Shown here: positions 36,747 through 45,838 of the stretch, one piece after another
Layout of the letters: each line of letters begins with the position of its first letter
How positions within the stretch are numbered: the first letter of the stretch is position 1
Origin: Opitutus sp.
GTDB lineage: Bacteria > Verrucomicrobiota > Verrucomicrobiae > Opitutales > Opitutaceae
DNA: 64,000 nt
Direction of reading: 5' to 3'
NCBI GenBank assembly: GCA_009695065.1
Contig: SIBR01000002.1
Location: 124,001-188,000, forward strand
Position numbers and translations under genes: made by a program
The notes under the pieces: model-generated
Told to the model about the DNA's origin: nothing
Databases searched by the model: none
Seen by the model: the letters and a program-made list of their open reading frames with translations, nothing else

Positions 36747-38246
36747 ATGAAGCCCGACTTTGATCCCGCGGAACTGATCCGCCTGACCCGGCGGAGCTTC
36801 CTGTCCACGAGCGCGAGTGGCATCGGCACGCTCGCCCTCGCGTCGCTCCTGAAGGAAAACGGCCTGCTGGCCGCGGAAGGCAAACCCGGTGCCGCGGTGG
36901 TGAATCCACTGATGCCCAAGGCGCCCCACTTTGCGCCGAAGGCGAAGAATTGCATCTGCATCTTCATGGAGGGGGCGCCGAGCCAGATGGATCTGTTCGA
37001 TCCGAAGCCGAAGCTCAACGAGATGAACGGCCAGAAGCTGCCCGACTCGATGCTGGAGAAAGTGCGCTTCGCCTTCATCCAGAAGGAAGGGGCGCGACTC
37101 CTTGGCAGTCCGCGAACCTTCACCCGTTACGGCCAGTGCGGGATGGAATTGTCCGACCTGCTGCCGCACATCGGTTCGTGCGCGGACGACATCGCGTTGA
37201 TCCGCTCGATGCACACGGACCAGTTCAACCACCATCCGGGTCAGTTGTTGATGAACTGCGGCTCGGCGATGTTTGGCCGGCCGAGCATGGGTTCATGGCT
37301 CAACTACGGGCTGGGCAGCGAGGCGAAGGACCTGCCGGGCTACGTGGTGTTGACGGCCGGCCGCGGCACCAGCGGCGGCGCCTCGAACTGGACGAGCGGC
37401 TTCCTGCCCTCGACGTATGCCGGGGTGCTTTTCCGCAATCAGGGCGATCCGGTCCTGAACCTGAGCAACCCGCCGGGCATCACGCCGGAAATGCAGCACT
37501 ACGGGCTGACGGCGATGAGCGATTTGAACGACCTGCGCTTCCAGCAGGTCGGCGACCCGGAAATTGCGAGCCGCATCAGCCAGTATGAACTCGCGTTCCG
37601 CATGCAGAGCGCCGCACCTGAGCTGATGGATTTGTCGCAGGAGCCGAAATCCATGCTCGACGCGTACGGGATCGACCGTTTCGAACCGGATATCAAGGCG
37701 AGTCGCGGCGGCGGCAAGGGGCAGTTCAAGGTCTTCTCGACGAACTGCCTGCTGGCACGACGGCTCGTCGAGCGCGGCGTCCGCTTCGTGAATATTTTCC
37801 ACGCCTCGTGGGATCACCACAGCAACCTCGATGCGGAGCTGAAGCACAACTGCCTCATGGCCGACCAGCCGATCGCCTCGCTGGTGAAGGATCTCAAGGC
37901 GCGGGGCCTGCTCGACACGACGCTGGTCATCTGGGCCTCCGAGTTCGGGCGCACGCCGCTCGGGGAGAATCGCGTCGGCCGGCCCGGGGTGACCGGGCGC
38001 GATCATCATCCGTTCGCGTTCAGCCTCTGGATGGCGGGCGGCGGCATCAAGGGCGGTCAGGTCATCGGCGAAACCGACGACATCGGCTGGAACATCGTGC
38101 GGGATCCGATCCACGTGAACGACCTGCACGCCACGATTCTCCGGCTCTTCGGCCTCGACCACACGAAACTGACCTATCGCTTTCAGGGCCGCGACTTCCG
38201 GCTGACCGACGTCGCCGGCAAAGTGGTGGACAAGCTGATGACGTGA
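36747..38246 (+). CDS. Exported DUF1501 protein (cassette 2)
   Basis: A 499-residue protein with a Tat-like leader (LTRRSFLSTSASGIGTLALASLL). It shares with cassette 1 HFAPKAKNCICIFMEGAPS, QMDLFDPKPKLNEMNGQ, RSMHTDQFNHHPGQLLMNCG, SMGSWLNYGLGSEAKDLPGY, VIWASEFGRTPL and GRDHHPFAFSLWMAGGG. A small insert around FEPDIKASRGGGKGQFKVF distinguishes it. It is translated directly after its cytochrome partner (3-base gap). Likely periplasmic. Function unassigned, as for the family. Confidence 0.92.
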   Translation: MKPDFDPAELIRLTRRSFLSTSASGIGTLALASLLKENGLLAAEGKPGAAVVNPLMPKAPHFAPKAKNCICIFMEGAPSQMDLFDPKPKLNEMNGQKLPDSMLEKVRFAFIQKEGARLLGSPRTFTRYGQCGMELSDLLPHIGSCADDIALIRSMHTDQFNHHPGQLLMNCGSAMFGRPSMGSWLNYGLGSEAKDLPGYVVLTAGRGTSGGASNWTSGFLPSTYAGVLFRNQGDPVLNLSNPPGITPEMQHYGLTAMSDLNDLRFQQVGDPEIASRISQYELAFRMQSAAPELMDLSQEPKSMLDAYGIDRFEPDIKASRGGGKGQFKVFSTNCLLARRLVERGVRFVNIFHASWDHHSNLDAELKHNCLMADQPIASLVKDLKARGLLDTTLVIWASEFGRTPLGENRVGRPGVTGRDHHPFAFSLWMAGGGIKGGQVIGETDDIGWNIVRDPIHVNDLHATILRLFGLDHTKLTYRFQGRDFRLTDVAGKVVDKLMT

Positions 38247-38285
38247 CGGCCGGCGCGGGGTGAACCGCGCTGCATCCGCCGATCG

Positions 38286-39365
38286 TCAGGTCACCGGCAG
38301 CCCGCTCGCGAGCAGGACGGTTTCCTGCACGGCGAGGTCATGCGCGGGAGTCCAGGCGGGCTTTTTCTCGCCGCGAACGCACTGCGCAAAATCGGCGAGT
38401 TGGGCTTGGTAACGGGGAGGGTCCGGAAAGGTCACGTCTTGATTGCCCGTCTTGAAGCCGCCGCGGGGCTGCGCCAGCGCGAGGCGCAGGGCGCCGGGTT
38501 CCAGCGGCTGGATGTCCGCCGTGCCGCCGTCGCCGCAGACCACGAACTGCCGCCGCACCTTGCCCTCCACTTCCATCAACGTGCTGCGGAGGTTCACGAT
38601 GACGCCCGGGTATTCGAGCACGGCGAGCTGGTTGTCGAGGAAGTCGTCCTGGTATTGTCCCGAATGACGTCCATAGGTCGTCACCTTGTCCGGCTTGCCG
38701 AGCATCGTGAGGGTCGCATCGATCAGGTGGCAGCCCAGCTCGAACATCATCCCGCCGCGATACGGCAGCAGCTTGTTTCGTTCCGCGACAGGGACCGCCT
38801 TGCTCATGACCGACTCGATGGAAAAGAGCTTTCCCAACCAGCCTTCGCGCACGGCGCGGAAACAAAGCTCAAAGGCCGGGTTGTAGCGGAACATGTAGCC
38901 CATCTGCACGGTGAGCCCCTGCCGCGTGGCGTCGTCGAGCAGCCGCCGGAATTGTGGCAGCGACTCACCGGCCGGCTTGTCGAGGTGGAGGTGCGCGCCG
39001 GCGGCCACGCAGTGAGCGCCGACGGAGAGCAGATCCTTCACCTCGGTTTCGACCACCACGGCCTGCAGCCCCTTCGTGTTCAGCAGCTGCTCCTCGGTGA
39101 GCCACGGGAGGCCCTGGTAGTCCTTGCGTTGGGCGGCGGTCCGGCGAAGGCGTTCGTCGGACTCGACCACGCCAACGACCTCGTAATCCGGCGACCGGCG
39201 GAGCGTGGCGAGCTTGCCGTCGGCGTGGGCGTGACCGGTGCCGATCTGGCCAACCCGGATCCGTGGCTTGCCGCCGGCGGCCTGGACGGGGTGCGTGGCG
39301 GCGATCGCGCCGGTCGCAAGCAAACCGGCCTGACCGAGGGTGGAGATAAATTTCCGGCGGTGCAT
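38286..39365 (-). CDS. Exported Gfo/Idh/MocA-family oxidoreductase
   Basis: A 359-residue protein with an RR-type leader (HRRKFISTLGQAGLLATGAIAA, then HPVQAA). The nucleotide-binding part shows IRVGQIGTGHAHADGK and VVGVVESDERLR. The catalytic-region signature is HLHLDKPAGES rather than E-K-P, with the Lys retained. Later motifs are QMGYMFRYNPAFEL and GGMMFELGCHLIDATL. It is shorter than the two other exported members and belongs to a different subgroup. It converges with cassette 2 (39-base gap), so it is physically linked to the haem proteins but transcribed separately. Substrate unknown; a sugar or polyol is likely from family knowledge. Confidence 0.88.
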   Translation of the reverse strand: MHRRKFISTLGQAGLLATGAIAATHPVQAAGGKPRIRVGQIGTGHAHADGKLATLRRSPDYEVVGVVESDERLRRTAAQRKDYQGLPWLTEEQLLNTKGLQAVVVETEVKDLLSVGAHCVAAGAHLHLDKPAGESLPQFRRLLDDATRQGLTVQMGYMFRYNPAFELCFRAVREGWLGKLFSIESVMSKAVPVAERNKLLPYRGGMMFELGCHLIDATLTMLGKPDKVTTYGRHSGQYQDDFLDNQLAVLEYPGVIVNLRSTLMEVEGKVRRQFVVCGDGGTADIQPLEPGALRLALAQPRGGFKTGNQDVTFPDPPRYQAQLADFAQCVRGEKKPAWTPAHDLAVQETVLLASGLPVT

Positions 39366-39484
39366 GCGCTACCTTCCGCTTTTTTGGGGCCGCAAAGCAA
39401 TCCCCTGCTCGGTGCGGTCGGCGACCTAGCGGGGAGTGGTTGTGATTGCCGCGGCGGGGGCGCCGCGGCTCCAGCCGACAGGTG

Positions 39485-41980
39485 CTACCGCCAGAGCGCG
39501 ACGACTTCGTCTTTCCGCACCCAGCCGGTCTGGCCGTTTTCGAAGGAGAGCCGCAGCCAGCCGAGAAAAGTCCGGTCGGCGATCGCGAGCGAACCGGCGG
39601 GGAGTGCCGTCGTCTTTTGCGCTGTGTCGGCTTCGGTCGGGATCGACCGCAGGGTGCCGGCGCGGGCGACGAGCACGGCCTGATCGTTGGCCGTGATTCC
39701 GTAGGCGAGGAGCCCGGTCGTTGCGATCGTGCCGAAGCCGAGGCCGGCGATGAGCAGAACGGTGGCCCAGCCGTAGACGGCGCGTGATTTGCGGCCGTAG
39801 GCGTTGAACAACATCCCGCTGAAGGCGGCGGCGATGCCGAAGGCGGCGGCGATGATCGCGAATTGCCAGGTGGCGGGCGAGGTGGCGCGGGCGAGCGATT
39901 GAACGGGGCCCGGGGCAAGGAAAGTGGCCAGGGCGGCGGGCGTGAACCCGGCCTTTTCGCACGCCAGCGCGAAGTGCCAGCGCACCGACGGGTGGGCGGG
40001 ATTCTGCACGAAGGCGGCCGTCGCGTGGCCGGCGGCGTCACCGGCTTTCTCCTGCTGCGAAAGGGCGAGGGCGAGATTGTGGCGCGCGATCCAGTCGGTC
40101 GGCCGGGTCGCCAGCGTGCCGCGCCAGGATTTTTCCGCAGCGGCAAAATCGCCGCGGCGATACGTGGCCGTTCCGTCCTCGGCCGCGCGGAGCACGGGGA
40201 GCGAGGCGGCCGCCAGCACCGCGACCAGCGCGGCGAACGGCATCAAGTTGCGGCGGAGGAAGAGCCGGAGCGGATTGAATCCCCGCACGAGTTTGGCGGC
40301 GAGGGCGGTCTCGGCCCGGGACACCCAGTCGACGGGCAGCGTGGCGTCGGCGCCGTAGAGGGCGCGGTCCGCTTCCGTCCACAGCGCGGACCAGGCGGCG
40401 TCCGGCAGGGCGGTGGGAGGTGGCGCGGCGTGGGCGATTTGCCAGAGCACGGTGGCGTCGTGCTGCCAGGCGAGAAGCAGCGCCGGTCGTTCCGCCTGTG
40501 GCGCGGTTTGCAACCGGGCCAGGGTCGCGGCTAGCCGCGCGCGGGCTTCACGCCGCGGCCGCAGGGGGTCGGTTTGTTTCGCCTGTCGCAGGGCCAGCCA
40601 GATCCAGCAGGCGAACAACCCCACGGCGGGTGTCACCAGCCAGGCGACGAACATGGTCGCGGTCATCGGTCGCATCGCTTCCGCCGTGCCGGCCAGCGGA
40701 TCGCGCGGGATGCCGGCCGGCGGTGGCGGTGCGGCGGGCGGCGGGGGACGGTTCGCCCGGGTTTCGGGGGCGACCTCGGGCGTGGCCGCCGGTGCGCTCA
40801 GGTTGAATTGCGGCCCGGCCGCCGCGCCGATGACGACGGTGGTGCGCGGAGTCCGGGCGGTTTTATAGTCGCCGGACTTCGGATCGAAATAAACGAACTC
40901 GACCGGCCCGAGTACGTAATTGCCGGCCTTGCCGGGCACCAGCACGACGTCCTCGGTGAGGGTGGCGTCGAAGATTTTTCCCTCGGCGGCGGTGCGCTTG
41001 GCCTTCGGTTGCACGACTTGGAAATCGTTCGACACGATGCGGGACGGCAGCCCGGCGATGTCCGGCCAGTTGGCCGCGCCGCTGAGTTCGAGGGTCCAGG
41101 TGATGGGCTCGCCGACCGTGGCTTTTTCGGGGACGACTTTCGAAACGAGTTTGAACTGGCCGACGGCGCCGCCAAAGCCCGCGGGCGCCTTGGGGAGGGT
41201 CTTTACCTCGAGGGTCGGGGTGTTGCTGGTGATGGAATACTGGTCGTATTGCCGCTGCTGGAAAAATCCGAAGCCACTCACGCCGACGCTCAGGTTCACG
41301 ATGTGCGTGGCGGCGTTGATATTGAAGCGACCCGGCGAGCGGGCGAGGGCGCGGGAACGATAGGTGAAGCCCGTATGCTGATCGCCGCCGCTGGTGTACT
41401 CGACCTGTTGCGGATCGGACCACGATTCTGCAATCAACGGATCGGGCGTCCAGTCGAACCCGCGCGTGAATTGCGGATAGTAACTGCGGGCGGCCCCGAC
41501 GCTGGCGGTGAGTTCGAAGACCTCGCCCGCCCAGACCGAGGCGGGCGCGACGGTGATCCGGGCGGCGGCGGCGTCGCTCAAGGCCGTGCCGGAACGGCCG
41601 ACGGTGGCGGTGCCGGGGTCGAAGCGGGCGGCGGGCACGCGGAGGTTGCCCTTGTTGGTCTCGACGGTGAAGGCGGGGATCTCGGCCCGCTGGTTTTTCG
41701 TCAGGGCCGCGGCGAACGTGAAGGTTTCCAAAACCGTCATGGAGCCGTTGACGATCGAGGTGTTCGAGCCCTTGCCGTAAAGCTGCAGCGTCAGGCCGTC
41801 GACTTTCGGCGGAACGGGTTCGTCCTTCGGTGCGCAGTTCTCGAAGACGAGGCGCAGCGCCGTGCTCTGCCCCACGGGGAGCGAGCCGCCGGGCGGATCC
41901 CAATGCACCGATTGGGCGCGCAGCGCGGTGACGCCCGGCAGGGCGAAGAACGACAGGAATGCGAGACAGACGAGACGCAT
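39485..41980 (-). CDS. batD: BatD-like protein with TPR and SH3-like tail
   Basis: An 831-residue exported membrane protein. The ATG at 41980 opens a signal peptide (RLVCLAFLSFFALPGVTALRAQ). The periplasmic part contains BatD-type Ig-like repeats (VHWDPPGGSLPVGQSTALRL; ASVWAGEVFELTASVG; KATVGEPITWTLELSG; VLVPGKAGNYVLGPVEFVYF). A transmembrane helix follows near FVAWLVTPAVGLFACWIWLAL, then a second near FAALVAVLAAASLPVL, a TPR-like stretch (YRRGDFAAAEKSWRGTLATRPTDWIARHN), two more helices, and a C-terminal SH3-like segment (GWLRLSFENGQTGWVRKDEV). It starts 5 bases after the BatB gene ends and is the last gene of the Bat operon. Bat proteins support envelope stress resistance in some bacteria. 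Confidence 0.85.
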   Translation of the reverse strand: MRLVCLAFLSFFALPGVTALRAQSVHWDPPGGSLPVGQSTALRLVFENCAPKDEPVPPKVDGLTLQLYGKGSNTSIVNGSMTVLETFTFAAALTKNQRAEIPAFTVETNKGNLRVPAARFDPGTATVGRSGTALSDAAAARITVAPASVWAGEVFELTASVGAARSYYPQFTRGFDWTPDPLIAESWSDPQQVEYTSGGDQHTGFTYRSRALARSPGRFNINAATHIVNLSVGVSGFGFFQQRQYDQYSITSNTPTLEVKTLPKAPAGFGGAVGQFKLVSKVVPEKATVGEPITWTLELSGAANWPDIAGLPSRIVSNDFQVVQPKAKRTAAEGKIFDATLTEDVVLVPGKAGNYVLGPVEFVYFDPKSGDYKTARTPRTTVVIGAAAGPQFNLSAPAATPEVAPETRANRPPPPAAPPPPAGIPRDPLAGTAEAMRPMTATMFVAWLVTPAVGLFACWIWLALRQAKQTDPLRPRREARARLAATLARLQTAPQAERPALLLAWQHDATVLWQIAHAAPPPTALPDAAWSALWTEADRALYGADATLPVDWVSRAETALAAKLVRGFNPLRLFLRRNLMPFAALVAVLAAASLPVLRAAEDGTATYRRGDFAAAEKSWRGTLATRPTDWIARHNLALALSQQEKAGDAAGHATAAFVQNPAHPSVRWHFALACEKAGFTPAALATFLAPGPVQSLARATSPATWQFAIIAAAFGIAAAFSGMLFNAYGRKSRAVYGWATVLLIAGLGFGTIATTGLLAYGITANDQAVLVARAGTLRSIPTEADTAQKTTALPAGSLAIADRTFLGWLRLSFENGQTGWVRKDEVVALWR

Positions 41981-41985
41981 GGGTG

Positions 41986-43872
41986 TTACCAATTTTTGCC
42001 GGGTTTTTTCTGGCCGGGTTTTTTCTCGCCCTCCATCAGCTCGAAAAGCCGGGCGGGAGAGTCCTGGTTGCGGAGCTGGTCGAGTTTTTGCATCGGCAGC
42101 GCGAGCGATGGGTCGGCGGCCTCGGGCGGCGGCTCTTTATTTTCGGGCGCGCCCCCGACTTTTTGCATCTCACCGGGCGGCGGGGGTGGCGGCTCGTCCT
42201 TCTTCTTCATGTCGCCGAAGGCCGACTCGTCCGGGTTCGGTTGTTCGTCCGGGGGTTTGTCGTTCTGTTCCGGCGGCTGCTTCTGCGGGTCGGAATCCTT
42301 TTTGTCCTGAGGCGATTGGTCCTGCTTGGACTGCTGCTGGTCCTTCGACGGCTTCTGATCCTGTTTCTGGTTTTTTTGATTCTGCTGGTCCTGGTTTTGC
42401 TGGTCGTTTTGGTCCTGCTGGTCTTTGTTCTCGTCCTTCTTTTCGTCGGGCTTCTTCAACAGCTCTTCCAGCTCTCCCCGCAACTTCGGCCAATCCGTGG
42501 TGGTGGCGTCTAGTTTTGTCCCGAGATCGACCGCTTCCAACGCATCCCGCACCGGGCCTTCCGGCACCGGTTGTTCCCCCGACTTGAGGTGCGATCCCCA
42601 CGTGACCGTCTCGCGGCCAAGCTCAGCCCAATCGCGGGCGGTGGGAGTTTGAGCGGCGGAGAGCCGTCCGACGATCCGGGGCAGGGCCGAGGCGGGCACG
42701 GCCGCCGCCGCCGCTGAGGCGGTGGGCACGGTGAGCTTGGCGGCAGCGCGGGCGGGGGTCGGCAGCCAAAGCGGAGAGGTCAGTAACACCAGCAGACTGG
42801 CGACGACGGCCAGGTTGACGGTGGGCTTCGCGCCGGCGCCGGCCGGCCGCGTGAGTTTCAATTCCCGGGGTTGCGGTCGCACGGGGAATTCGTAGCAGAG
42901 GCTCACGACGAGGCACCACAACCCGAGCGCGAGCGGCCATTGGTAGCGCTCGACGAGGCGCACGGTGTTTTTTTCCATGAACTGGCCCTTCTGGCCGGCC
43001 TCGATGGTCTCCTTGAGCAGGCCGGCGAGATCGACCCACGTGCTCGCATCGCGGTAGACGCCGCTCGTGATGCGCGCGAGTTCCTGCAAGGTGCTGTTCT
43101 CGAGTTTGGAGAGGACGACCGCGCCGCGTTCGTCCTTCACGTAGCCGCCGGCGCCGTCGGGAATCATTGCGCCCGCGGCGGTGCCGACGCCGAGGCCGAT
43201 GACACGAATGCCCTTGGTCTTGAGGCGGTCGACGTGCGACTTCCAGTCCTCATCCGTGGCCTCGCCGTCGCTCAGTACGATGAGGAACCGGTCGGCGCCG
43301 CCGCTGGTGCCGAATGCATCCGCCGAGGCGTCCAGCAGCGCTCGATAGTTCGTGCCGCCCTCGGGCAGAAAGTCCGGCCCGAGCGCCGGTAGAAATTCGC
43401 GCAGGATTTCGTAGTCGGCGCTGAGCGGGCTTTGCAAAAATGCCGTGCCGGAAAACACCACCAGGCCGACCCGTTCGCCCGCGAGTTTTTCGAGGAGCGA
43501 CATGATCAGGAGCTTGGCCCGGTCGAGGCGCGACGGCTTCACGTCCGGGGTGAGCATCGAACGCGAGAGATCGATCGCGAGGAGGATCTCACGGGACTGG
43601 TCGAAGACGGGTTCCTCGATGCGGCCCCACTGCGGGCGGGCGAGGGCGAGGATGGAAAGGGCGAGGCCGGCGCAGAGCCACGGGCGGGCGCCGCGGGTCG
43701 GGGCAGGGACGGTATCCGCCATGAGTGCCAGCTGGTGGGTGCCCGCCTCGGCGCGAAGAATCTTCGGATGGGCCGGCGTCGCGGCGGAACGGCGGCGATG
43801 CCGGATCTCCCAGCCGAGCAGGCCGGCCGGCAGAAGCAGGAGCCAGAGCAGATGTGGCCAGGCGAAGCTCAT
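41986..43872 (-). CDS. batB: BatB-like VWA protein with BatC-like Gln/Lys-rich tail
   Basis: A 628-residue membrane protein starting at the ATG of an ATGA overlap with batA. Helices flank the N-terminus (WPHLLWLLLLPAGLLGW; LCAGLALSILALARPQWG). The VWA domain has an intact MIDAS start, LLAIDLSRSM, with later GGTNYRALLD and LIVLSDGEATDEDW. After another helix pair (LALGLWCLVVSLCYEF; VVASLLVLLTSPLWLP) comes a long low-complexity region: Lys/Asp/Gln/Asn-rich, then Pro/Glu-rich with a run of six prolines. BatC proteins end in similar tails, so this is probably a BatB-BatC fusion, though I cannot make out clear TPR repeats before the tail. Confidence 0.83.
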   Translation of the reverse strand: MSFAWPHLLWLLLLPAGLLGWEIRHRRRSAATPAHPKILRAEAGTHQLALMADTVPAPTRGARPWLCAGLALSILALARPQWGRIEEPVFDQSREILLAIDLSRSMLTPDVKPSRLDRAKLLIMSLLEKLAGERVGLVVFSGTAFLQSPLSADYEILREFLPALGPDFLPEGGTNYRALLDASADAFGTSGGADRFLIVLSDGEATDEDWKSHVDRLKTKGIRVIGLGVGTAAGAMIPDGAGGYVKDERGAVVLSKLENSTLQELARITSGVYRDASTWVDLAGLLKETIEAGQKGQFMEKNTVRLVERYQWPLALGLWCLVVSLCYEFPVRPQPRELKLTRPAGAGAKPTVNLAVVASLLVLLTSPLWLPTPARAAAKLTVPTASAAAAAVPASALPRIVGRLSAAQTPTARDWAELGRETVTWGSHLKSGEQPVPEGPVRDALEAVDLGTKLDATTTDWPKLRGELEELLKKPDEKKDENKDQQDQNDQQNQDQQNQKNQKQDQKPSKDQQQSKQDQSPQDKKDSDPQKQPPEQNDKPPDEQPNPDESAFGDMKKKDEPPPPPPGEMQKVGGAPENKEPPPEAADPSLALPMQKLDQLRNQDSPARLFELMEGEKKPGQKKPGKNW

Positions 43873-44888
43873 GCGAATGCCTCCGTGCGGACGAGCGGGC
43901 GGGCCAGCGTGGCGGCCGTTACCAGCGTCAGCAGGCCGGGCACCGCCAGCCACCAGAACAACTCCGTCGCGATCAGGTAACTCTTGGCCTGAAATTCGAT
44001 TTTTTGCGTGCGATCGATCAACCGGAACGCGCCTTCGATCGTGTCGTTGTCGACGGCGCGGAAGAATTTTCCGCCGGTGGCGTCGGCGATCTGGCGGAGC
44101 TGGCCCTCGTCGAGATCGGAAAAAACCTGCCGCTGCCCGACGCGCCGGCCGCCGTTGTCGAAGACGGGCACGGGTACGTAGCCCTCCTTGCCCGCTCCGA
44201 TGGTGTAGACCGGAACCTTGCGGGCTTTCGCGAGTTCGGCGGCCTGCGGGGGCTGCAGCGCGCCGCGGTTGTTGGCGCCGTCGGTGAGGAGCACGACGAA
44301 GGCGCCCAGCCGCCGTCCGTCCGGGCTGCGTTTCGCCTGTTCGAGCCGCGTGAGTGCCACGCCGAGGCCATCGCCGATGGCGGTGCCGTCCTCGATCATG
44401 CCGATCTTCACGCGTTCGAGCTGCCGGGCCAGCCAGTCGTGGTCGAAGGTGAGCGGTGCCATCGTGTAGGCGCGCCCGGCGAACAGCACGATGCCGATGC
44501 GATCGGTCGGCCGTCGTTCGATAAAGGCCTGGATGACGGGCTTGATCGCCTGGAGGCGGTTGATCCGCACGCCGCCCTTTTCGTAGTCCTCCGCGCGCAT
44601 CGAGGTGGAAAGGTCGATCGCGAGCATGATGTCGTAACCTTCCGTGCGGATTTCACGTTTGTCTTCGACCCTTTGGGGCCGGGCCAGCGCGATGATGAGC
44701 AGGGCGAGGCCGGTGAAGGCGAGCATCACGGGCCACCGCGAGGGCGCGGCCAGCGACGGCCGGTGCCACGCCGCGGCGAACGGCACCAGCAGCACGGGCA
44801 CCCGCCGGCGTCCCCGCAGCCACGCCACGAGCGGCAGCGCGGCGAGGGCGAGCAGCCAGAGCGGATCTTTGAAAACGAGATGGCCCAT
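43869..44888 (-). CDS. batA: BatA-like VWA-domain membrane protein
   Basis: A 339-residue protein with two N-terminal helices (LWLLALAALPLVAWL; VMLAFTGLALLIIALARPQ), a VWA domain, and a C-terminal helix (FWWLAVPGLLTLVTAATLA). The metal-ion-dependent adhesion site is complete: MLAIDLSTSM (D-x-S-x-S), the Thr in DRIGIVLFAG / DGTAIGDGLG, and LLTDGANNRGA. Its start follows the DUF58 gene by 9 bases and its end overlaps batB by four bases, so the unit is tightly coupled. BatA and BatB are thought to form a periplasm-facing complex assembled with a MoxR chaperone. Confidence 0.87.
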   Translation of the reverse strand: MGHLVFKDPLWLLALAALPLVAWLRGRRRVPVLLVPFAAAWHRPSLAAPSRWPVMLAFTGLALLIIALARPQRVEDKREIRTEGYDIMLAIDLSTSMRAEDYEKGGVRINRLQAIKPVIQAFIERRPTDRIGIVLFAGRAYTMAPLTFDHDWLARQLERVKIGMIEDGTAIGDGLGVALTRLEQAKRSPDGRRLGAFVVLLTDGANNRGALQPPQAAELAKARKVPVYTIGAGKEGYVPVPVFDNGGRRVGQRQVFSDLDEGQLRQIADATGGKFFRAVDNDTIEGAFRLIDRTQKIEFQAKSYLIATELFWWLAVPGLLTLVTAATLARPLVRTEAFA

Positions 44889-44897
44889 CGGAAAGGA

Positions 44898-45815
44898 TCA
44901 GCGGCGGGCGCCCGAGCGCATCCGGGCATGGAAAAACCGCACGAGCGCGTCGAGGCGGTTTTGGTTCGTGGCCACGGCGAGCCGCGCCAGCGGATCGGAG
45001 AAAAGTGCGAGCCACGCTTCCTCGCGAGCCTGGCGCCAAGCCGCGTGGGCCGCGCGTTCGGCCGCACTGCCGTCGAGGGTGACGAGGCGGCCGGCGCGCG
45101 GGTCGTAGGCCGCGAAGGTTTCGCCGCGCGGCAGGGCGAGATCCCACGGATCGTCGACGCGAAAACCCATCGTCTGGTAGCGTCGCTGGAGGACGGCCCA
45201 GCCCTCGGGCTGGGCGCCGCGGGTTCCGCGCGCGACTGGCGGGAAATCGCCGAGCCAGATCATGACGCTGTGTTTCGGCGCCGCGCGGGAAAGGAAGCGC
45301 CACGGAATCTCCGGCGCGTCATCGGTTGGCTGCGGGGCCGGCTGCGCGAGGAGTGTGGTCGCGGAATGCATGATCCGGCCGCGACCGCGGACGGGTTCGC
45401 GAAAGAGGTTTCCCGCCGGGGCGATGTGGGCGAAGCCGACGCGGTCGCGGTTGACCGCACCCAGCAACATGACGAGACCGGCGAGCTCCAGCAGCGCCTC
45501 GCGCTTGGATTGCGCGCCCGAGCCGAAGTGCAGCGAGGGGGAATCCTCGAACACGATCAGCACCGTGACCTCGCGCTCCTCGACGAATTTCTTGCGGTAG
45601 GGTTCGCCGAGGCGCGCGGTGACATTCCAGTCGATGTCGCGCACGTCGTCGCCGAACTCGTATTTCACGACCTGGTCGAATTCCATGCCGCGGCCGCGGA
45701 AGGCGGAGCGGTATTCGCCGCTGAGCACGTTCTCCACCGCATGGCGCACGCGCCATTCGAGCTGGCGCAGGAGCGCCAGGGGCGAGGCGGCGGGAGCGGG
45801 GGCTTCGGCGGGCAT
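44898..45815 (-). CDS. DUF58 protein of the Bat locus
   Basis: A 305-residue cytoplasmic protein. The DUF58 signature is clear: SGEYRSAFRGRGMEFDQVVKYEFGDDVRDIDWNVTAR in pieces, with the following TVLIVFEDSPSLHFGSG showing a VWA-like Asp-Ser-x-Ser element. DUF58 proteins almost always sit between moxR and VWA genes, exactly as here, and are considered partners of the MoxR ATPase. It ends 9 bases before batA. The 104 bases separating it from moxR contain an inverted repeat. Confidence 0.88.
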   Translation of the reverse strand: MPAEAPAPAASPLALLRQLEWRVRHAVENVLSGEYRSAFRGRGMEFDQVVKYEFGDDVRDIDWNVTARLGEPYRKKFVEEREVTVLIVFEDSPSLHFGSGAQSKREALLELAGLVMLLGAVNRDRVGFAHIAPAGNLFREPVRGRGRIMHSATTLLAQPAPQPTDDAPEIPWRFLSRAAPKHSVMIWLGDFPPVARGTRGAQPEGWAVLQRRYQTMGFRVDDPWDLALPRGETFAAYDPRAGRLVTLDGSAAERAAHAAWRQAREEAWLALFSDPLARLAVATNQNRLDALVRFFHARMRSGARR

Positions 45816-45838
45816 GGAGGGGAAGATCGTGTTCCGAA

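Noticed and set aside
42240..42480. Apparent tandem DNA repeats (tcctg/gttctg-like)
   Set aside because: They encode the Gln/Lys/Asp-rich tail of BatB; codon-level repetition of a low-complexity protein, not a repeat array or CRISPR.
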